Both the position numbers and the translations under genes were made by a program. Under the pieces are notes generated by a model. That model searched no databases. It worked only from the letters and a program-made list of their open reading frames with translations, and was not told the origin of the DNA. From Aeromonas eucrenophila (lineage in GTDB: Bacteria > Pseudomonadota > Gammaproteobacteria > Enterobacterales > Aeromonadaceae): 64,000 nt of DNA. The stretch lies in the NCBI RefSeq assembly GCF_000819865.1, contig NZ_CDDF01000005.1, positions 426,206 to 490,205 of the forward strand, in the 5' to 3' direction. Shown piece by piece: positions 10,482-20,334 of the stretch (position 1 is the stretch's first letter; every line of letters starts with the position of its first letter).

Positions 10482-11405
10482 ATGAGTGAAAAACTGCAAA
10501 AAGTGTTGGCCCGCGCGGGTCAAGGCTCCCGTCGTGAGATGGAGGCCCTGATCACCGCAGGTCGGGTCAGTGTGGATGGCAAGGCCGCTACGCTGGGGGA
10601 TCGCGTCGAAGCAAACGCCGTGATCCGGGTGGATGGCCACCAGATCAAGACCCGTGCGGCTGAAGAGCAGATCTGCCGCGTGCTGGCGTATCACAAGCCC
10701 GAAGGGGAGATGTGTACCCGTCACGATCCGGAAGGTCGTCCTACCGTGTTTGATCGTCTGCCCAAGATGGACGGCGCCCGCTGGATCGCGGTCGGTCGTC
10801 TCGACGTCAACACCTCCGGCTTGCTGCTGTTCACCACCGACGGTGAGCTGGCCAACCGCCTGATGCACCCGAGCCACGAAGTGGAGCGGGAATACGCGGT
10901 GCGGGTGTTTGGCGAGATCACCGAAGCCATGCTGCAGCGCCTGCGCAAGGGCGTACAGCTCGAAGACGGCATCGCCAAGTTCAACAAGATCAAACCGGCC
11001 GGCGGTGAAGGCCTGAACCAGTGGTTCAACGTCACCCTGACCGAGGGTCGCAACCGTGAAGTGCGCCGCCTGTGGGAATCCCAGGAAGTGCAGGTGAGCC
11101 GTCTAATGCGGATCCGTTACGGCGACGTGACCCTGGATCGCGGCATCCCCCGCGGTGGCTGGAAAGAGCTCAAGCTGCCGGAGGTGAACTACCTGCGCGG
11201 TCTGGTGCACATGAACTACGAGACCGAATCCAAGGTCGATCTGCAACAGGATGGCAAGACCACCCGCCACAAGCAGGCCGCCCAGATCCGTCGCGCCGTC
11301 AAGCGCCACAAGGACATGCAGGGCATGGAGCCGCGCGCGCGCAGCACCACCGCCCGTCGCAAGCCGACCTCCTCGACCCGCAACTCGGGCACCGGCAGCA
11401 AGTAA
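10482..11405 (+). CDS. rluB: 23S rRNA pseudouridine(2605) synthase
   Basis: 307 aa. An N-terminal S4 RNA-binding domain (residues 1-60) is followed by the RsuA/RluB catalytic domain, with catalytic Asp108 in [17 protein letters not shown]. It ends in a basic, low-complexity tail typical of RluB. The start [13 protein letters not shown] matches the E. coli protein; the frame extends upstream without similarity and overlaps scpB. Confidence 0.95.
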   Translation: MSEKLQKVLARAGQGSRREMEALITAGRVSVDGKAATLGDRVEANAVIRVDGHQIKTRAAEEQICRVLAYHKPEGEMCTRHDPEGRPTVFDRLPKMDGARWIAVGRLDVNTSGLLLFTTDGELANRLMHPSHEVEREYAVRVFGEITEAMLQRLRKGVQLEDGIAKFNKIKPAGGEGLNQWFNVTLTEGRNREVRRLWESQEVQVSRLMRIRYGDVTLDRGIPRGGWKELKLPEVNYLRGLVHMNYETESKVDLQQDGKTTRHKQAAQIRRAVKRHKDMQGMEPRARSTTARRKPTSSTRNSGTGSK

Positions 11406-11447
11406 GTTGATGCCTCCGGTCTGACGTTCTAGGTCTGGATCCATAAA

Positions 11448-11476
11448 AGCCCGCACCCTCTGGTGCGGGCTTTTTC
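11448..11476 (+). terminator. Rho-independent terminator after rluB
   Basis: A 10-bp perfect stem (11448-11457 / 11462-11471) with loop CTCT is followed by a T run. It closes the rnm-to-rluB transcription unit. Confidence 0.92.
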
Positions 11477-11659
11477 GTTATGGGGCTGAGACGCTGATGC
11501 CGGCCTGCTCTGCTGCCTGGGAGTGTGCCCAGTTCATTAATCATACTAATGAATATTTATATCGATAAAATTTCCTGCTGAACTTGACCAGAATGAGGGA
11601 GAGGTTGCTCTGCCAGGGCTGGCTTGTTAGCCTTTCCCGCACTGATACAGGAGAGACGA

Positions 11660-12532
11660 ATGAGCAAGGTACTGGATGAGCTGCTGGCGTTGCTGGCGCT
11701 TGAAAAAATCGAGGAGGGCCTGTTTCGGGGCCAGAGCCAGGATCTCGGATTGCGATCCGTGTTTGGCGGACAGGTGATGGGGCAGGCTTTGTCAGCCGCC
11801 AAGCAGACGGTCGCGGGCGATCGTCAGGTGCACAGTTTCCACTCCTACTTCCTGCGTCCAGGGGATGCCAACAAGCCCATCGTCTACGACGTGGAGAACA
11901 TCCGCGACGGCCAGACCGTCTCCACCCGCCGGGTCAAGGCCATTCAGGGTGGCAAGCCCATCTTCTACCTCAACGCCTCCTTCCAGATCGAAGCCGAGGG
12001 GTTCGAGCACCAGGCGGCCATGCCAGAGGGCATCACCCCGCCCGAGCAGCTCAAGAGTGAGCTGGAGCTGGTGCGCCCCTACGAGCAACTGATCCCGCCA
12101 GCTCTGCGGGACAAGATCCTGTGCGAGAAGCCGCTCGAGATCCGCCCCGTGACCCTGGTCGACCCGATCCGCCCAGATGTGCACGAGCCCCTGCGTTACA
12201 CCTGGTTCAAGGCCAACGGCCAGATGCCGGACGATCAGCGGGTACACAAATACCTGCTGGCCTATGCCTCGGACTTCCACTTCCTGTTCGCCGCCCTGCA
12301 GCCCCACGGGGTCTCCTACTGGGAGCCGGACATGCAGGTGGCGACCATAGATCACTCCATGTGGTTCCACCGGGACTTCCGGCTCGACGACTGGCTGCTC
12401 TACGTGGTGGACAGCCCGAGCGCCAGCGGTGGCCGTGGCCTGGTGCGCGGCCAGTTCTTCACCCGTGACGGCGTGCTGGTGGCCAGCACTGTGCAGGAAG
12501 GGGTGATCCGCCGCCGGGGTGCAGGTGCATGA
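11660..12532 (+). CDS. tesB: Acyl-CoA thioesterase II
   Basis: 290 aa (E. coli TesB has 286). A double hot-dog enzyme that hydrolyses medium- and long-chain acyl-CoA. Visible family segments are [39 protein letters not shown] and, near the C terminus, [12 protein letters not shown] and [19 protein letters not shown] precedes the ATG at 11660. Confidence 0.94.
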   Translation: MSKVLDELLALLALEKIEEGLFRGQSQDLGLRSVFGGQVMGQALSAAKQTVAGDRQVHSFHSYFLRPGDANKPIVYDVENIRDGQTVSTRRVKAIQGGKPIFYLNASFQIEAEGFEHQAAMPEGITPPEQLKSELELVRPYEQLIPPALRDKILCEKPLEIRPVTLVDPIRPDVHEPLRYTWFKANGQMPDDQRVHKYLLAYASDFHFLFAALQPHGVSYWEPDMQVATIDHSMWFHRDFRLDDWLLYVVDSPSASGGRGLVRGQFFTRDGVLVASTVQEGVIRRRGAGA

Positions 12533-12560
12533 ACAGGTCAGGCGGCCAAGGGGTGAGCCT

Positions 12561-12650
12561 GTGATAGTGCCCATACTGCGCAGTTTCGATGAGACCAAGC
12601 TTTGGGGTTTCTACCTCGATGACTCAGGTGGCAGAGAGGGGACGTCGTGA
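12561..12650 (+). pseudogene. Diverged duplicate of the 5' end of the next gene (VOC fragment)
   Basis: GTG-initiated 29-codon frame reading VIVPILRSFDETKLWGFYLDDSGG, then a stop. It matches the first ~23 residues of the gene at 12647 (VIIPILRSFDETRLRGFYLDYLG) and is in the same orientation 86 bases upstream. Its TGA overlaps the downstream GTG start (GTGA). It is probably a remnant of a tandem duplication, possibly acting as a coupling leader ORF. Confidence 0.7.
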
Positions 12651-13006
12651 TCATCCCTATCCTGCGCAGCTTCGATGAAACCAGGCTACGGGGGTTTTAC
12701 CTCGATTACCTGGGGTTTGTCATCGACTGGCAGCACCGATTTGCGCCGGGCATGCCGCTCTACCTGCAGATCTCCCGGGGGGACTGGGTGATCCACCTCT
12801 CGGAGCATCACGGGGATGCCTGCCCGGGGGCGGCCCTGCGGCTGTCGACCACGGAACTCGATGCGCTGTTTGCCGAGTGGCAGGGGCGCGGCTACCCCAA
12901 TGCCAGGCCCGCCATCGAGACCATGCCCTGGGGTTGCCGCGAGCTGAGGGTGCTCGATCCCTTCGGCAACCGGCTCATCTTCACCGAGCCCTTGCCGGCC
13001 GCATAG
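12647..13006 (+). CDS. VOC (glyoxalase/bleomycin-resistance-like) superfamily protein
   Basis: 119 aa, one VOC domain: N-terminal beta-alpha unit RSFDETRLRGFYLDYLGF, WVIHLSEHHGD in the middle and LRVLDPFGNRLIFTEP at the end. This resembles the small bleomycin-resistance-like proteins of the family. The substrate is unknown. The start is GTG at 12647, overlapping the short duplicated frame upstream. Confidence 0.8.
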   Translation: MIIPILRSFDETRLRGFYLDYLGFVIDWQHRFAPGMPLYLQISRGDWVIHLSEHHGDACPGAALRLSTTELDALFAEWQGRGYPNARPAIETMPWGCRELRVLDPFGNRLIFTEPLPAA

Positions 13007-13018
13007 GCGTTCAGCGCC

Positions 13019-13056
13019 CATAAAAAAACGGGAGCCACTGGCTCCCGTTTTTCATT
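13019..13056. terminator. Bidirectional Rho-independent terminator
   Basis: Hairpin GGGAGCCA/TGGCTCCC lies between convergent genes, with an A run on the left and a T run on the right. It can serve the VOC gene (plus) and the symporter gene (minus). Confidence 0.9.
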
Positions 13057-13064
13057 GACGGCGT

Positions 13065-14246
13065 TTAGGCCGCATCCTGCTCCACGGCAGGGAGGCTGGT
13101 CTCACTGCCCTTGGCGAAGTGATCGGCCCAGAGCGCGATGACGCCGTCGCCGGTGACGTTGCAGGCGGTGCCGAAGCTGTCCTGCGCCAGGTAGAGGGCG
13201 ATCATCAGGGCGATGGAGGCATCGCCGAAGCCGAGCATGGAGGTGAGCAGGCCCAGGGCCGACATCACGGCGCCACCGGGGGCACCCGGGGCCGCGATCA
13301 TCACCACACCCAACATCATGATGAAGGGGAAGATCTCGAGCAGGCTGGGGATGGCCAGGTGCTCGGAGAGGAACATGACGGCGGTGGCGCAGGTCACCAG
13401 TGTGATGGTGGAGCCGGAGAGGTGGATGGTGGCGCACAGGGGCACGGTGAAGTTGGCGATGGCATCGCTCACGCCGTTGTTCTTGCTGGCCTTGAGGGCG
13501 ACCGGGATGGTGGCGGCGCTGGACATGGTGCCGATGGCGGTGAAATAGGCCGGCAGCATGTTCTTGATCAGAGTGGCCGGGGAGCGACCGAGCGCCAGCC
13601 CGGTGCCGACGAACAGCACGGAGAGCCAGAGCCAGTGCATGACGATGGCCATCACCAGCACCACGCCGAAGGTCTTCAGGGTGGTGAAGACGGTGCCCTC
13701 GACCGTCATCTCGACGAAGACGCCGGCGATGTAGAACGGCAGCAGCGGGATGATCACCTTGGCCAGCAGCAGATCGATGATGTCACGACCCTGATCGGCC
13801 ACGCTGCGCAGATCCCGCGCACCGGTGGCGGAGATGCCGATGCCGAACACGAAGGCGGCGGCCAGGGCCGACATCACCCCGAACAGCGGCGGTATTTCCA
13901 TGGTGATGTAGGAGGCGAGCTTGGTGCCCTCCTGGCTGGTCATGGTGGCCTCGCTGGTCAGCAGCGGGATGAGCTGGCTGGCGACCAGGAAGGCCAGGGT
14001 GCCGGCCACCAGGGTGGAGCCATAGGCGAGGGCAACGGTATTGCCGAGCAGCCGGCCCGAGTTCTTCGGCAGGCTGGCGATGCCGCTGGTGATGAAGAAC
14101 AGAATGATGAGCGGGATGGTGAAGCTGATCAGCTGACCGATGACGGTCTTGGCGGTGAACAGCACGCGTGCGATCCATTCCGGGGCGTAAAGGCCTAACA
14201 GGAGACCGGCGAGGATGCCGGCAATCAGTTTCAGGACAAGTTTCAT
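13065..14246 (-). CDS. Dicarboxylate/amino acid:cation symporter (SLC1/DAACS family)
   Basis: 393 aa integral membrane protein with about eight hydrophobic segments plus re-entrant loops. Family signatures are serine-rich AIGTMSSAATIPVA and the C-terminal motif AQDSFGTACNVTGDG, with GAPGGAVMSALG between. It is probably a Na+- or H+-coupled importer of glutamate/aspartate, serine/threonine or C4-dicarboxylates. The fine substrate is not decidable here. Confidence 0.88.
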   Translation of the reverse strand: MKLVLKLIAGILAGLLLGLYAPEWIARVLFTAKTVIGQLISFTIPLIILFFITSGIASLPKNSGRLLGNTVALAYGSTLVAGTLAFLVASQLIPLLTSEATMTSQEGTKLASYITMEIPPLFGVMSALAAAFVFGIGISATGARDLRSVADQGRDIIDLLLAKVIIPLLPFYIAGVFVEMTVEGTVFTTLKTFGVVLVMAIVMHWLWLSVLFVGTGLALGRSPATLIKNMLPAYFTAIGTMSSAATIPVALKASKNNGVSDAIANFTVPLCATIHLSGSTITLVTCATAVMFLSEHLAIPSLLEIFPFIMMLGVVMIAAPGAPGGAVMSALGLLTSMLGFGDASIALMIALYLAQDSFGTACNVTGDGVIALWADHFAKGSETSLPAVEQDAA

Positions 14247-14441
14247 GTGATGTTCCAGGTGTTGTTGTCGGTCTTATTATTTAATCTTGATTATATTGCT
14301 GCTTTTTAACACGACGGCCGCATCTTGTCTGCCTGATGATGGTTAATTCGGAGTTAAATATTGTTAAATGTGATCATGCCGACGTATGTCGCCAGTGGGG
14401 AAGGGGAGGGCAAAATTGATGATGAATTATACAGCGTCGAT

Positions 14442-15008
14442 TCAGGGTTGCCGGAGCAGCAGGGCATGCAGCCAGCGGCCATTGACCCCGTCCTCGGCGC
14501 ACCAGAGCCGTAGCGGCTCAAACGGCAGAGGGGCCAGGAGCGCCCTGAGCCCTGCCTCGTCGAGACAGACGCGCAGCGGGTAGTCGCCCTCGGGTGAGCC
14601 GGTGCTTTGTGCGCCATCGAGATGGGGGAAGGAGCAGTAGAGCGGCGCCCCGGGCTTGAGCAGACTGGCGAGATGGGTCAGCACGGGGGCGAGCTCCTGT
14701 TCGTGCAGGCAGGGCAGGGAGGCGCTGGCCCAGATGCCATCGAAGGGCACGACGCTGTGCATCTGGTTGAAGTGACAGACTCGCACCGGCTGGCCGCACA
14801 GGCGCGAGGCGGCGCTGGCCTGCTCCCGGCTGGCATCGAAGGCGGTCACCATGTACCCCAGCTCGCGGAAATAGTGCAGATCCTCTCCCGTACCGCAGCC
14901 GGCTTCCAGCAGATGGGCTCCCGTGCGCAGCCGGGTCAGGAAGGGCGCATGGGCCTCCCCTGTGCAAGCCGGGCGCTGGTTGTCGGGGGAGGGGGTGGAA
15001 GCGGGCAT
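14442..15008 (-). CDS. Class I SAM-dependent methyltransferase
   Basis: 188 aa. The SAM-binding motif I HLLEAGCGTGEDLHYFRELG is at about residues 32-51, with TAFDAS as the acidic motif II. It resembles small TehB/UbiE-like methyltransferases. Substrate unknown. The gene stands alone between the symporter and the efflux repressor. Confidence 0.82.
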   Translation of the reverse strand: MPASTPSPDNQRPACTGEAHAPFLTRLRTGAHLLEAGCGTGEDLHYFRELGYMVTAFDASREQASAASRLCGQPVRVCHFNQMHSVVPFDGIWASASLPCLHEQELAPVLTHLASLLKPGAPLYCSFPHLDGAQSTGSPEGDYPLRVCLDEAGLRALLAPLPFEPLRLWCAEDGVNGRWLHALLLRQP

Positions 15009-15168
15009 GGGGTCATCTCGAAAGCGGGTCGGGTGAGGGGCGCTATCCTAGCAAATTTTGTCGCCCACTTGATCGCCGATCCTGGCCTGCGTCGGGCCAA
15101 GGTCCCATGGCATGCCAGCTGGATGGCGCCGAAGGGCAGGGCGGGCCAGGTTACTGACCCGCTTCACT

Positions 15169-15810
15169 TTAGCTGCGCCGCACCGCCGGACCCTGCGGCT
15201 GGGCGATGAGGGCGAACAGGGTGTCGAGCAGGAAGTCGGCATCCCGGATCAGGTTGATGCGCTCCGGGAAGTGCAGCCAGTTGATGATGTAGCCGTCCAG
15301 GGTGCAGTGCATCAGAGTCGCGCCCCTGCGCAGATCGAGGTCCGCCGGCAACTGGCCGAGGCGCACCGCATTGGCCAGGGTGAGCTCCAGATCCTGAAAG
15401 AAGTTGAGGGACTGGGCGCGCATGTGCTCGCGCAGGGCGCTGGCTTCTCCTTCCAGCGACTCCAGATTGAACATGATGGTGAACATCTGCTGATGGGCGG
15501 GTTCGAGGCTTATCTTGTACATCACGTCTTTGAGGAAGACCCGCAGCTTGCCGAGGGGATCCGGCTCCTGCTCATCGACACAGGCGTCGAGCTGGTGGGA
15601 TAGGGGAGAGCAGAGCTCCTCCCACAGGGAGATAAACAGCTCCTCCTTGTTCTTGAAATGCCAGTAGATGGCACCCCGGGTCAGCTCGGCGGCGTTGGCG
15701 ATATCGGTCAGGCTGGTCTTGGCCAACCCCTGTTGGCAGAACAGATTCAGGGCCGTGCTCATGATGTGGCAGCGGGTCTGCTGCGCTTCTTCTTTGGTTC
15801 GTCTGGCCAT
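15169..15810 (-). CDS. aheR: TetR/AcrR family repressor of the adjacent RND pump
   Basis: 213 aa. The N-terminal HTH segment TSLTDIANAAELTRGAIYWHFKNKEELF is nearly that of E. coli AcrR; the C-terminal ligand domain is also AcrR-like. The start MARRTKEEAQQT at 15810 is preferred (AGGA nine bases upstream) over an ATG at 15819 that abuts the AGGA. It is divergent from aheABC around an AcrR-type palindrome and probably represses that operon and itself. The symbol follows usage for the Aeromonas AheABC pump; acrR would also fit. Confidence 0.9.
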   Translation of the reverse strand: MARRTKEEAQQTRCHIMSTALNLFCQQGLAKTSLTDIANAAELTRGAIYWHFKNKEELFISLWEELCSPLSHQLDACVDEQEPDPLGKLRVFLKDVMYKISLEPAHQQMFTIMFNLESLEGEASALREHMRAQSLNFFQDLELTLANAVRLGQLPADLDLRRGATLMHCTLDGYIINWLHFPERINLIRDADFLLDTLFALIAQPQGPAVRRS

Positions 15811-15846
15811 CGGATCCATTCCTGTCTAAAAGGGTCAAAAGTTTCT

Positions 15847-15870
15847 TACATACATTTATGAATGTATGTA
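15847..15870. promoter_or_regulatory. AcrR-type operator palindrome
   Basis: 24-bp palindrome with arms TACATACAT and ATGTATGTA around TTATGA, placed between the divergent repressor and pump genes. As I recall the E. coli acrR-acrA operator, it differs at one central base. It is therefore very likely the binding site of the neighbouring TetR protein. Confidence 0.92.
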
Positions 15871-15972
15871 TATTGCCTCATCTTTACGCTTTTACCAACA
15901 GGGACCCCATAAACCCTGTGGTTTTATTGACTTTTTTGTTTGAAACATTTGAAACAGAGGCTTAGAAATCTC

Positions 15973-17166
15973 ATGCATAAACATATTCTCGCACGTTCAG
16001 TGGGCCTTGCCCTGCTGGCAAGCGGTCTGCTGTCCGGTTGTGGCGACAAGGGAGAAGCCCAGCAGGCCATGGGGGAGATGCCCCCTGCCGCCGTGGACGT
16101 GGTGACCCTCCATACCGCCCCGCTGCAACTCATGTCCGAACTCACCGGCCGCACCGCCCCCCTGCGCGTCGCCGAGGTGCGTCCCCAGGTTAATGGCATC
16201 ATCCTCAAGCGCCTGTTCACCGAGGGCAGCGACGTCAAGGCCGGTCAGCTGTTGTACCAGATCGATCCCGCCGTCTATCAGGCCGCCGTCGCCTCGGCCA
16301 AGGCGAATCTTGCCAAGGCCGAAGCCAACGAGCGCAGCGCCCGCCTCAAGGCCCAGCGTTATGCCGAGCTGGTGAAGGTCAAGGCCATCAGCCGCCAGGA
16401 ATATGACGACGCCGACGCCGCCTGGAAGCAGCAGGTCGCCGAGATAGGGGCCGCCAAGGCCGCCTTGCAGAGCGCCAACATCAACCTGGCCTATACCCGC
16501 ATCACAGCTCCCATCAGTGGTCGCATCGGCAAGTCTGCGGTGACCGAGGGTGCCCTGGTCACCGCCCAGCAGGCCGACAGCCTCACCACCATCTCGCAGC
16601 TCGATCCCATGTATGTGGATGTGCGCCAGTCCACCGCCGATCTGCTACGCCTCAAGCGCCAGGTCGCCGCCGGCAAGCTGACCCAGGGTCAGCAGGATGG
16701 CGCCAAGGTCAGCTTCCAGCTGGAAGATGGCAGCCAGTACGGCGAGCAGGGTGCATTGCAGTTCTCCGATGTGACCGTGGACGAGACCACCGGCATGGTG
16801 ACCCTGCGGGTGATAGTGCCGAACCCGGATCGACTGCTGCTGCCCGGCATGTTCATGCGCGCGACCCTGCAAGAGGGTGAGCGTCCCGAGGGGCTGCTGG
16901 TGCCACAAACCGCCGTGACCCGTACCCCGAACGGGGGCGCCACCGTCATGGTGGTGACCGCGGACAACAAGGTCGAGCTGCGCAACGTGCAACTCAGCCG
17001 CGTCGTCGGCGACAGCTGGGTGGTGGAGTCCGGTCTCAATGCTGGCGAGAAGGTGATCGTTGCCGGTCTGCAGAAGGTCAAACCCGGTGCCCAGGTCGCG
17101 CCCGCTGAACGCAAGAGCGACAACGCCGCCGCCAATAATGCCCAGCAGACCCCGGCCAACAAGTAA
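15973..17166 (+). CDS. aheA: RND efflux periplasmic adaptor (AcrA-like)
   Basis: 397 aa lipoprotein: signal ARSVGLALLASGLLSGC with the lipobox Cys at about residue 22. Then the membrane-fusion-protein order: lipoyl half (GRTAPLRVAEVRPQVNGIIL), alpha-hairpin (residues ~95-170), second lipoyl half (AYTRITAPISGRIGKS) and beta-barrel. It links the inner-membrane pump to the outer-membrane channel. First gene of a three-gene operon, 18 bases before aheB. Confidence 0.94.
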   Translation: MHKHILARSVGLALLASGLLSGCGDKGEAQQAMGEMPPAAVDVVTLHTAPLQLMSELTGRTAPLRVAEVRPQVNGIILKRLFTEGSDVKAGQLLYQIDPAVYQAAVASAKANLAKAEANERSARLKAQRYAELVKVKAISRQEYDDADAAWKQQVAEIGAAKAALQSANINLAYTRITAPISGRIGKSAVTEGALVTAQQADSLTTISQLDPMYVDVRQSTADLLRLKRQVAAGKLTQGQQDGAKVSFQLEDGSQYGEQGALQFSDVTVDETTGMVTLRVIVPNPDRLLLPGMFMRATLQEGERPEGLLVPQTAVTRTPNGGATVMVVTADNKVELRNVQLSRVVGDSWVVESGLNAGEKVIVAGLQKVKPGAQVAPAERKSDNAAANNAQQTPANK

Positions 17167-17184
17167 GGATGGAGTAGTCGCCTC

Positions 17185-20100
17185 ATGGCACGATTTTTCA
17201 TAGACAGACCCATTTTCGCCTGGGTGATTGCCCTGGTGATCATGCTGGCCGGGACCATGGCGATCATCGGCTTGCCGGTCGCCCAGTACCCGACCATAGC
17301 CCCGCCCGCCGTTGGCATCTCCGCCAGCTACCCGGGCGCCTCCGCTAAAACCGTGGAAGACTCGGTGACCCAGATCATCGAGCAGAACATGACGGGGCTG
17401 GATCACCTGCTCTACATGTCCGCTCAATCTGATTCTTCCGGCAACGTCAGCGTGACCCTCACCTTCCAGCCGGGGACAGACCCCGACATCGCCCAGGTGC
17501 AGGTGCAAAACAAGCTGCAGCAGGCCATGTCGCTGCTGCCCCAGGAAGTACAACAGCAGGGGATCCGGGTTCAGAAGACCTCCAGCAGCTTCCTGATGGT
17601 GGCCGCCTTCATCTCCAGCGATGGCAGCATGACCAACGATGACCTCGCCGACTACGTGGTGAGCAACATCAAGGAGCCCCTGAGCCGTCTGGACGGGGTG
17701 GGTGACATCACCCTGTTCGGCAGCCAGTACTCCATGCGTATCTGGCTGGATCCGCACAAGCTCAACCGGGTGCAGATGACCCCAGGGGACATTCAGGCCG
17801 CCATCAAGGCGCAGAATACCCAGGTGGCGTTCGGCAAGCTGGGGGGCACTCCTGCGGTGAGCGATCAGCAATTTACCGCCACCATCATGGGGCAGACCCG
17901 CCTCTCCACCCCGGAGGAGTTCAATAACATCCTGCTGCGGGTGAACCAGGACGGCTCCAAGGTGCTGCTCAAAGACGTGGCTCGGGTCGAGCTCGCCGGT
18001 GAGAGCTACGACGCCTCGGCGCTCTACAACGGTCAGGCCACGGCGGCGCTCGCCATCAAGCTGGCGACCGGGGCCAACGCCCTCAACACCGCCGCCGAGG
18101 TGCGCACCAAGCTGGGTGAACTCTCCGAGTACTTCCCGGCCAACATGAAGATCGTCTACCCCTACGACACCACGCCCTTCGTGAAGATCTCCATCGAGGA
18201 GGTGGTGCAGACCCTGGTGGAGGCCATCTTCCTGGTGTTCTGCGTCATGTATCTGTTCTTGCAGAACTTCCGGGCGACCTTGATCCCGACCATCGCGGTG
18301 CCCGTGGTGCTGCTCGGAACCTTCGGCGTCATGGCGGCGTTTGGCTTCTCCATCAACACCCTGACCATGTTCGGCCTGGTGCTGGCCATCGGCTTGCTGG
18401 TGGATGACGCCATCGTCGTGGTGGAGAACGTGGAGCGGCTGATGAGCGAGGAGGGACTCTCCCCGCTGGAAGCCACCCGCAAGTCCATGACCCAGATCAC
18501 CGGCGCCCTGGTGGGGATCGCCCTGGTGCTGTCGGCGGTGTTCGTGCCCATGGCCTTCTTCGGCGGCTCGACCGGTGCCATCTATCGCCAGTTCTCCCTG
18601 ACCATCGTCTCGGCCATGGTGCTCTCGGTGCTGGTGGCGCTGATCCTGACGCCGGCCCTGTGTGCCACCCTGCTCAAGCCGATGCAACATGGCGAGTTTG
18701 GCGCCAAGCGCGGCTTCTTTGGCTGGTTCAACCGCTTCTTCGACGCCAGCGCCAACCGCTACCAGAGCAGCGTGCGCAAGGTGATCAAGCAGGGTACCCG
18801 CTACAGCGTCATCTATGTCGCCATGCTGGCGGTGCTGGCCATCCTGTTCATGCGACTGCCCACCTCCTTCCTGCCGGAAGAGGATCAGGGGGTCATCATG
18901 TCCATGGTGCAACTGCCGGTCGGGGCGACCAAGGAGCGTACCGAGGTGGTGCTGGCGCAGATGCGCGACTACTTCCTCGAGACCGAGAAGGACAATGTCG
19001 ATTCCGTGCTGACGGTGGCGGGCTTCAGCTTCGCCGGTAGCGGTCAGAACAGCGGCATGGCCTTCATCAAACTCAAGGACTGGAGCGAGCGTAAAGGGGA
19101 GGAGCGCAGTGCCAACGCCATCATAGGCCGCGCCATGGGCTACCTGTTCAGCATCAAGGAGGCCCAGGTCTTCGCCTTCAACCTGCCTCCGATCCCGGAG
19201 CTCGGTACCGCCACCGGTTTTGACTTCTTCTTGCAAGATCGCGGCGGCCTTGGCCACGAGAAGCTGATGCAAGCCCGTAACCAGCTGCTCGGCATGGCGG
19301 CGCAGGATCCCAACCTGGTGCGGGTACGCCCGAACGGGATGGAAGACACGCCCCAGCTCGACATCAAGATCGACTACGAGAAGGCGCTGGCCCAGGGCCT
19401 CTCCATCACCGACATCAACAACACCCTGTCGGCGGCCTGGGGCTCGTCCTATGTGAACGACTTCGTCGATCGCAGCCGGGTCAAGAAGGTCTATCTGCAG
19501 GCGGATGCCCAATTCCGGATGAACCCGGAAGATCTCAAGCTGTGGTATGTGCGCAACAGTGCGGGTCAGATGGTGCCTTTCTCCGCCTTCGCCAGCACCG
19601 ACTGGAGCTTTGGTTCACCTCGTCTCGAGCGCTACAACGGCGTCTCCGCCATGGAGATCGTCGGCGAGGCGGCCCCCGGCAAGAGTACAGGTGACGCCAT
19701 GGCAGCCATCGAGCAGATGGTGAAACAACTGCCGGAAGGGGTTGGCATCGAGTGGACCGGTCTCTCCTTCCAGGAGCGTCAGGCGGGTTCCCAGGCGCCG
19801 GCGCTGTACGCCATCTCCCTGCTGGTGGTGTTCCTCTGTCTGGCGGCGCTCTATGAGAGCTGGAGTATTCCGTTCTCGGTCATGCTGGTGGTGCCGCTCG
19901 GGGTACTGGGTGCCATCCTGGCGGCGACCATGCGGGGCCTGGAGAACGACGTCTACTTCCAGGTGGGCCTGCTCACCACCATAGGGCTCTCGGCCAAGAA
20001 CGCGATCCTGATCGTGGAATTTGCCAAGGAGCTCTATGACAAAGGCATGGGGCTGGGGGAAGCCGTGGTCGAGGCGGCGCGCCTGCGCCTGCGTCCGATC

Positions 20101-20334
20101 CTGATGACCTCGCTCGCCTTCATCCTCGGCGTGCTGCCGCTGGTCATCAGCTCGGGCGCCGGCGCCAGCAGCCGTAACGCCATCGGTACCGGCGTGATGG
20201 GGGGGATGATCAGTGCGACCGTGCTGGCCATCTTCTTCGTGCCGCTGTTCTTCGTGCTGGTGATGCGTTACTTCACCAAGCACCAGTCCGCCGAAGAGCG
20301 CGTGGCTCATGCCAAGGAGATCAAACATGACTAA
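17185..20334 (+). CDS. aheB: RND multidrug efflux transporter (HAE1/AcrB-like)
   Basis: 1049 aa, the length of AcrB. N terminus [23 protein letters not shown], two large periplasmic loops and twelve membrane segments. The proton-relay acidic pair is in [21 protein letters not shown]10-11 contains [18 protein letters not shown]. It is the proton-driven pump exporting antibiotics, detergents and dyes. It overlaps aheC by eight bases. Confidence 0.96.
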   Translation: MARFFIDRPIFAWVIALVIMLAGTMAIIGLPVAQYPTIAPPAVGISASYPGASAKTVEDSVTQIIEQNMTGLDHLLYMSAQSDSSGNVSVTLTFQPGTDPDIAQVQVQNKLQQAMSLLPQEVQQQGIRVQKTSSSFLMVAAFISSDGSMTNDDLADYVVSNIKEPLSRLDGVGDITLFGSQYSMRIWLDPHKLNRVQMTPGDIQAAIKAQNTQVAFGKLGGTPAVSDQQFTATIMGQTRLSTPEEFNNILLRVNQDGSKVLLKDVARVELAGESYDASALYNGQATAALAIKLATGANALNTAAEVRTKLGELSEYFPANMKIVYPYDTTPFVKISIEEVVQTLVEAIFLVFCVMYLFLQNFRATLIPTIAVPVVLLGTFGVMAAFGFSINTLTMFGLVLAIGLLVDDAIVVVENVERLMSEEGLSPLEATRKSMTQITGALVGIALVLSAVFVPMAFFGGSTGAIYRQFSLTIVSAMVLSVLVALILTPALCATLLKPMQHGEFGAKRGFFGWFNRFFDASANRYQSSVRKVIKQGTRYSVIYVAMLAVLAILFMRLPTSFLPEEDQGVIMSMVQLPVGATKERTEVVLAQMRDYFLETEKDNVDSVLTVAGFSFAGSGQNSGMAFIKLKDWSERKGEERSANAIIGRAMGYLFSIKEAQVFAFNLPPIPELGTATGFDFFLQDRGGLGHEKLMQARNQLLGMAAQDPNLVRVRPNGMEDTPQLDIKIDYEKALAQGLSITDINNTLSAAWGSSYVNDFVDRSRVKKVYLQADAQFRMNPEDLKLWYVRNSAGQMVPFSAFASTDWSFGSPRLERYNGVSAMEIVGEAAPGKSTGDAMAAIEQMVKQLPEGVGIEWTGLSFQERQAGSQAPALYAISLLVVFLCLAALYESWSIPFSVMLVVPLGVLGAILAATMRGLENDVYFQVGLLTTIGLSAKNAILIVEFAKELYDKGMGLGEAVVEAARLRLRPILMTSLAFILGVLPLVISSGAGASSRNAIGTGVMGGMISATVLAIFFVPLFFVLVMRYFTKHQSAEERVAHAKEIKHD

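Noticed and set aside
13119-14198. 359-codon plus-strand frame opposite the symporter gene
   Set aside because: Glu/Gly/His-rich low-complexity translation, no domain; shadow of the membrane protein's codons.
16645-19512. 955-codon minus-strand open frame opposite aheA/aheB
   Set aside because: His/Gly/Gln-rich translation without any family motif; an antisense shadow of a GC-rich gene. aheB on the plus strand has all RND motifs.
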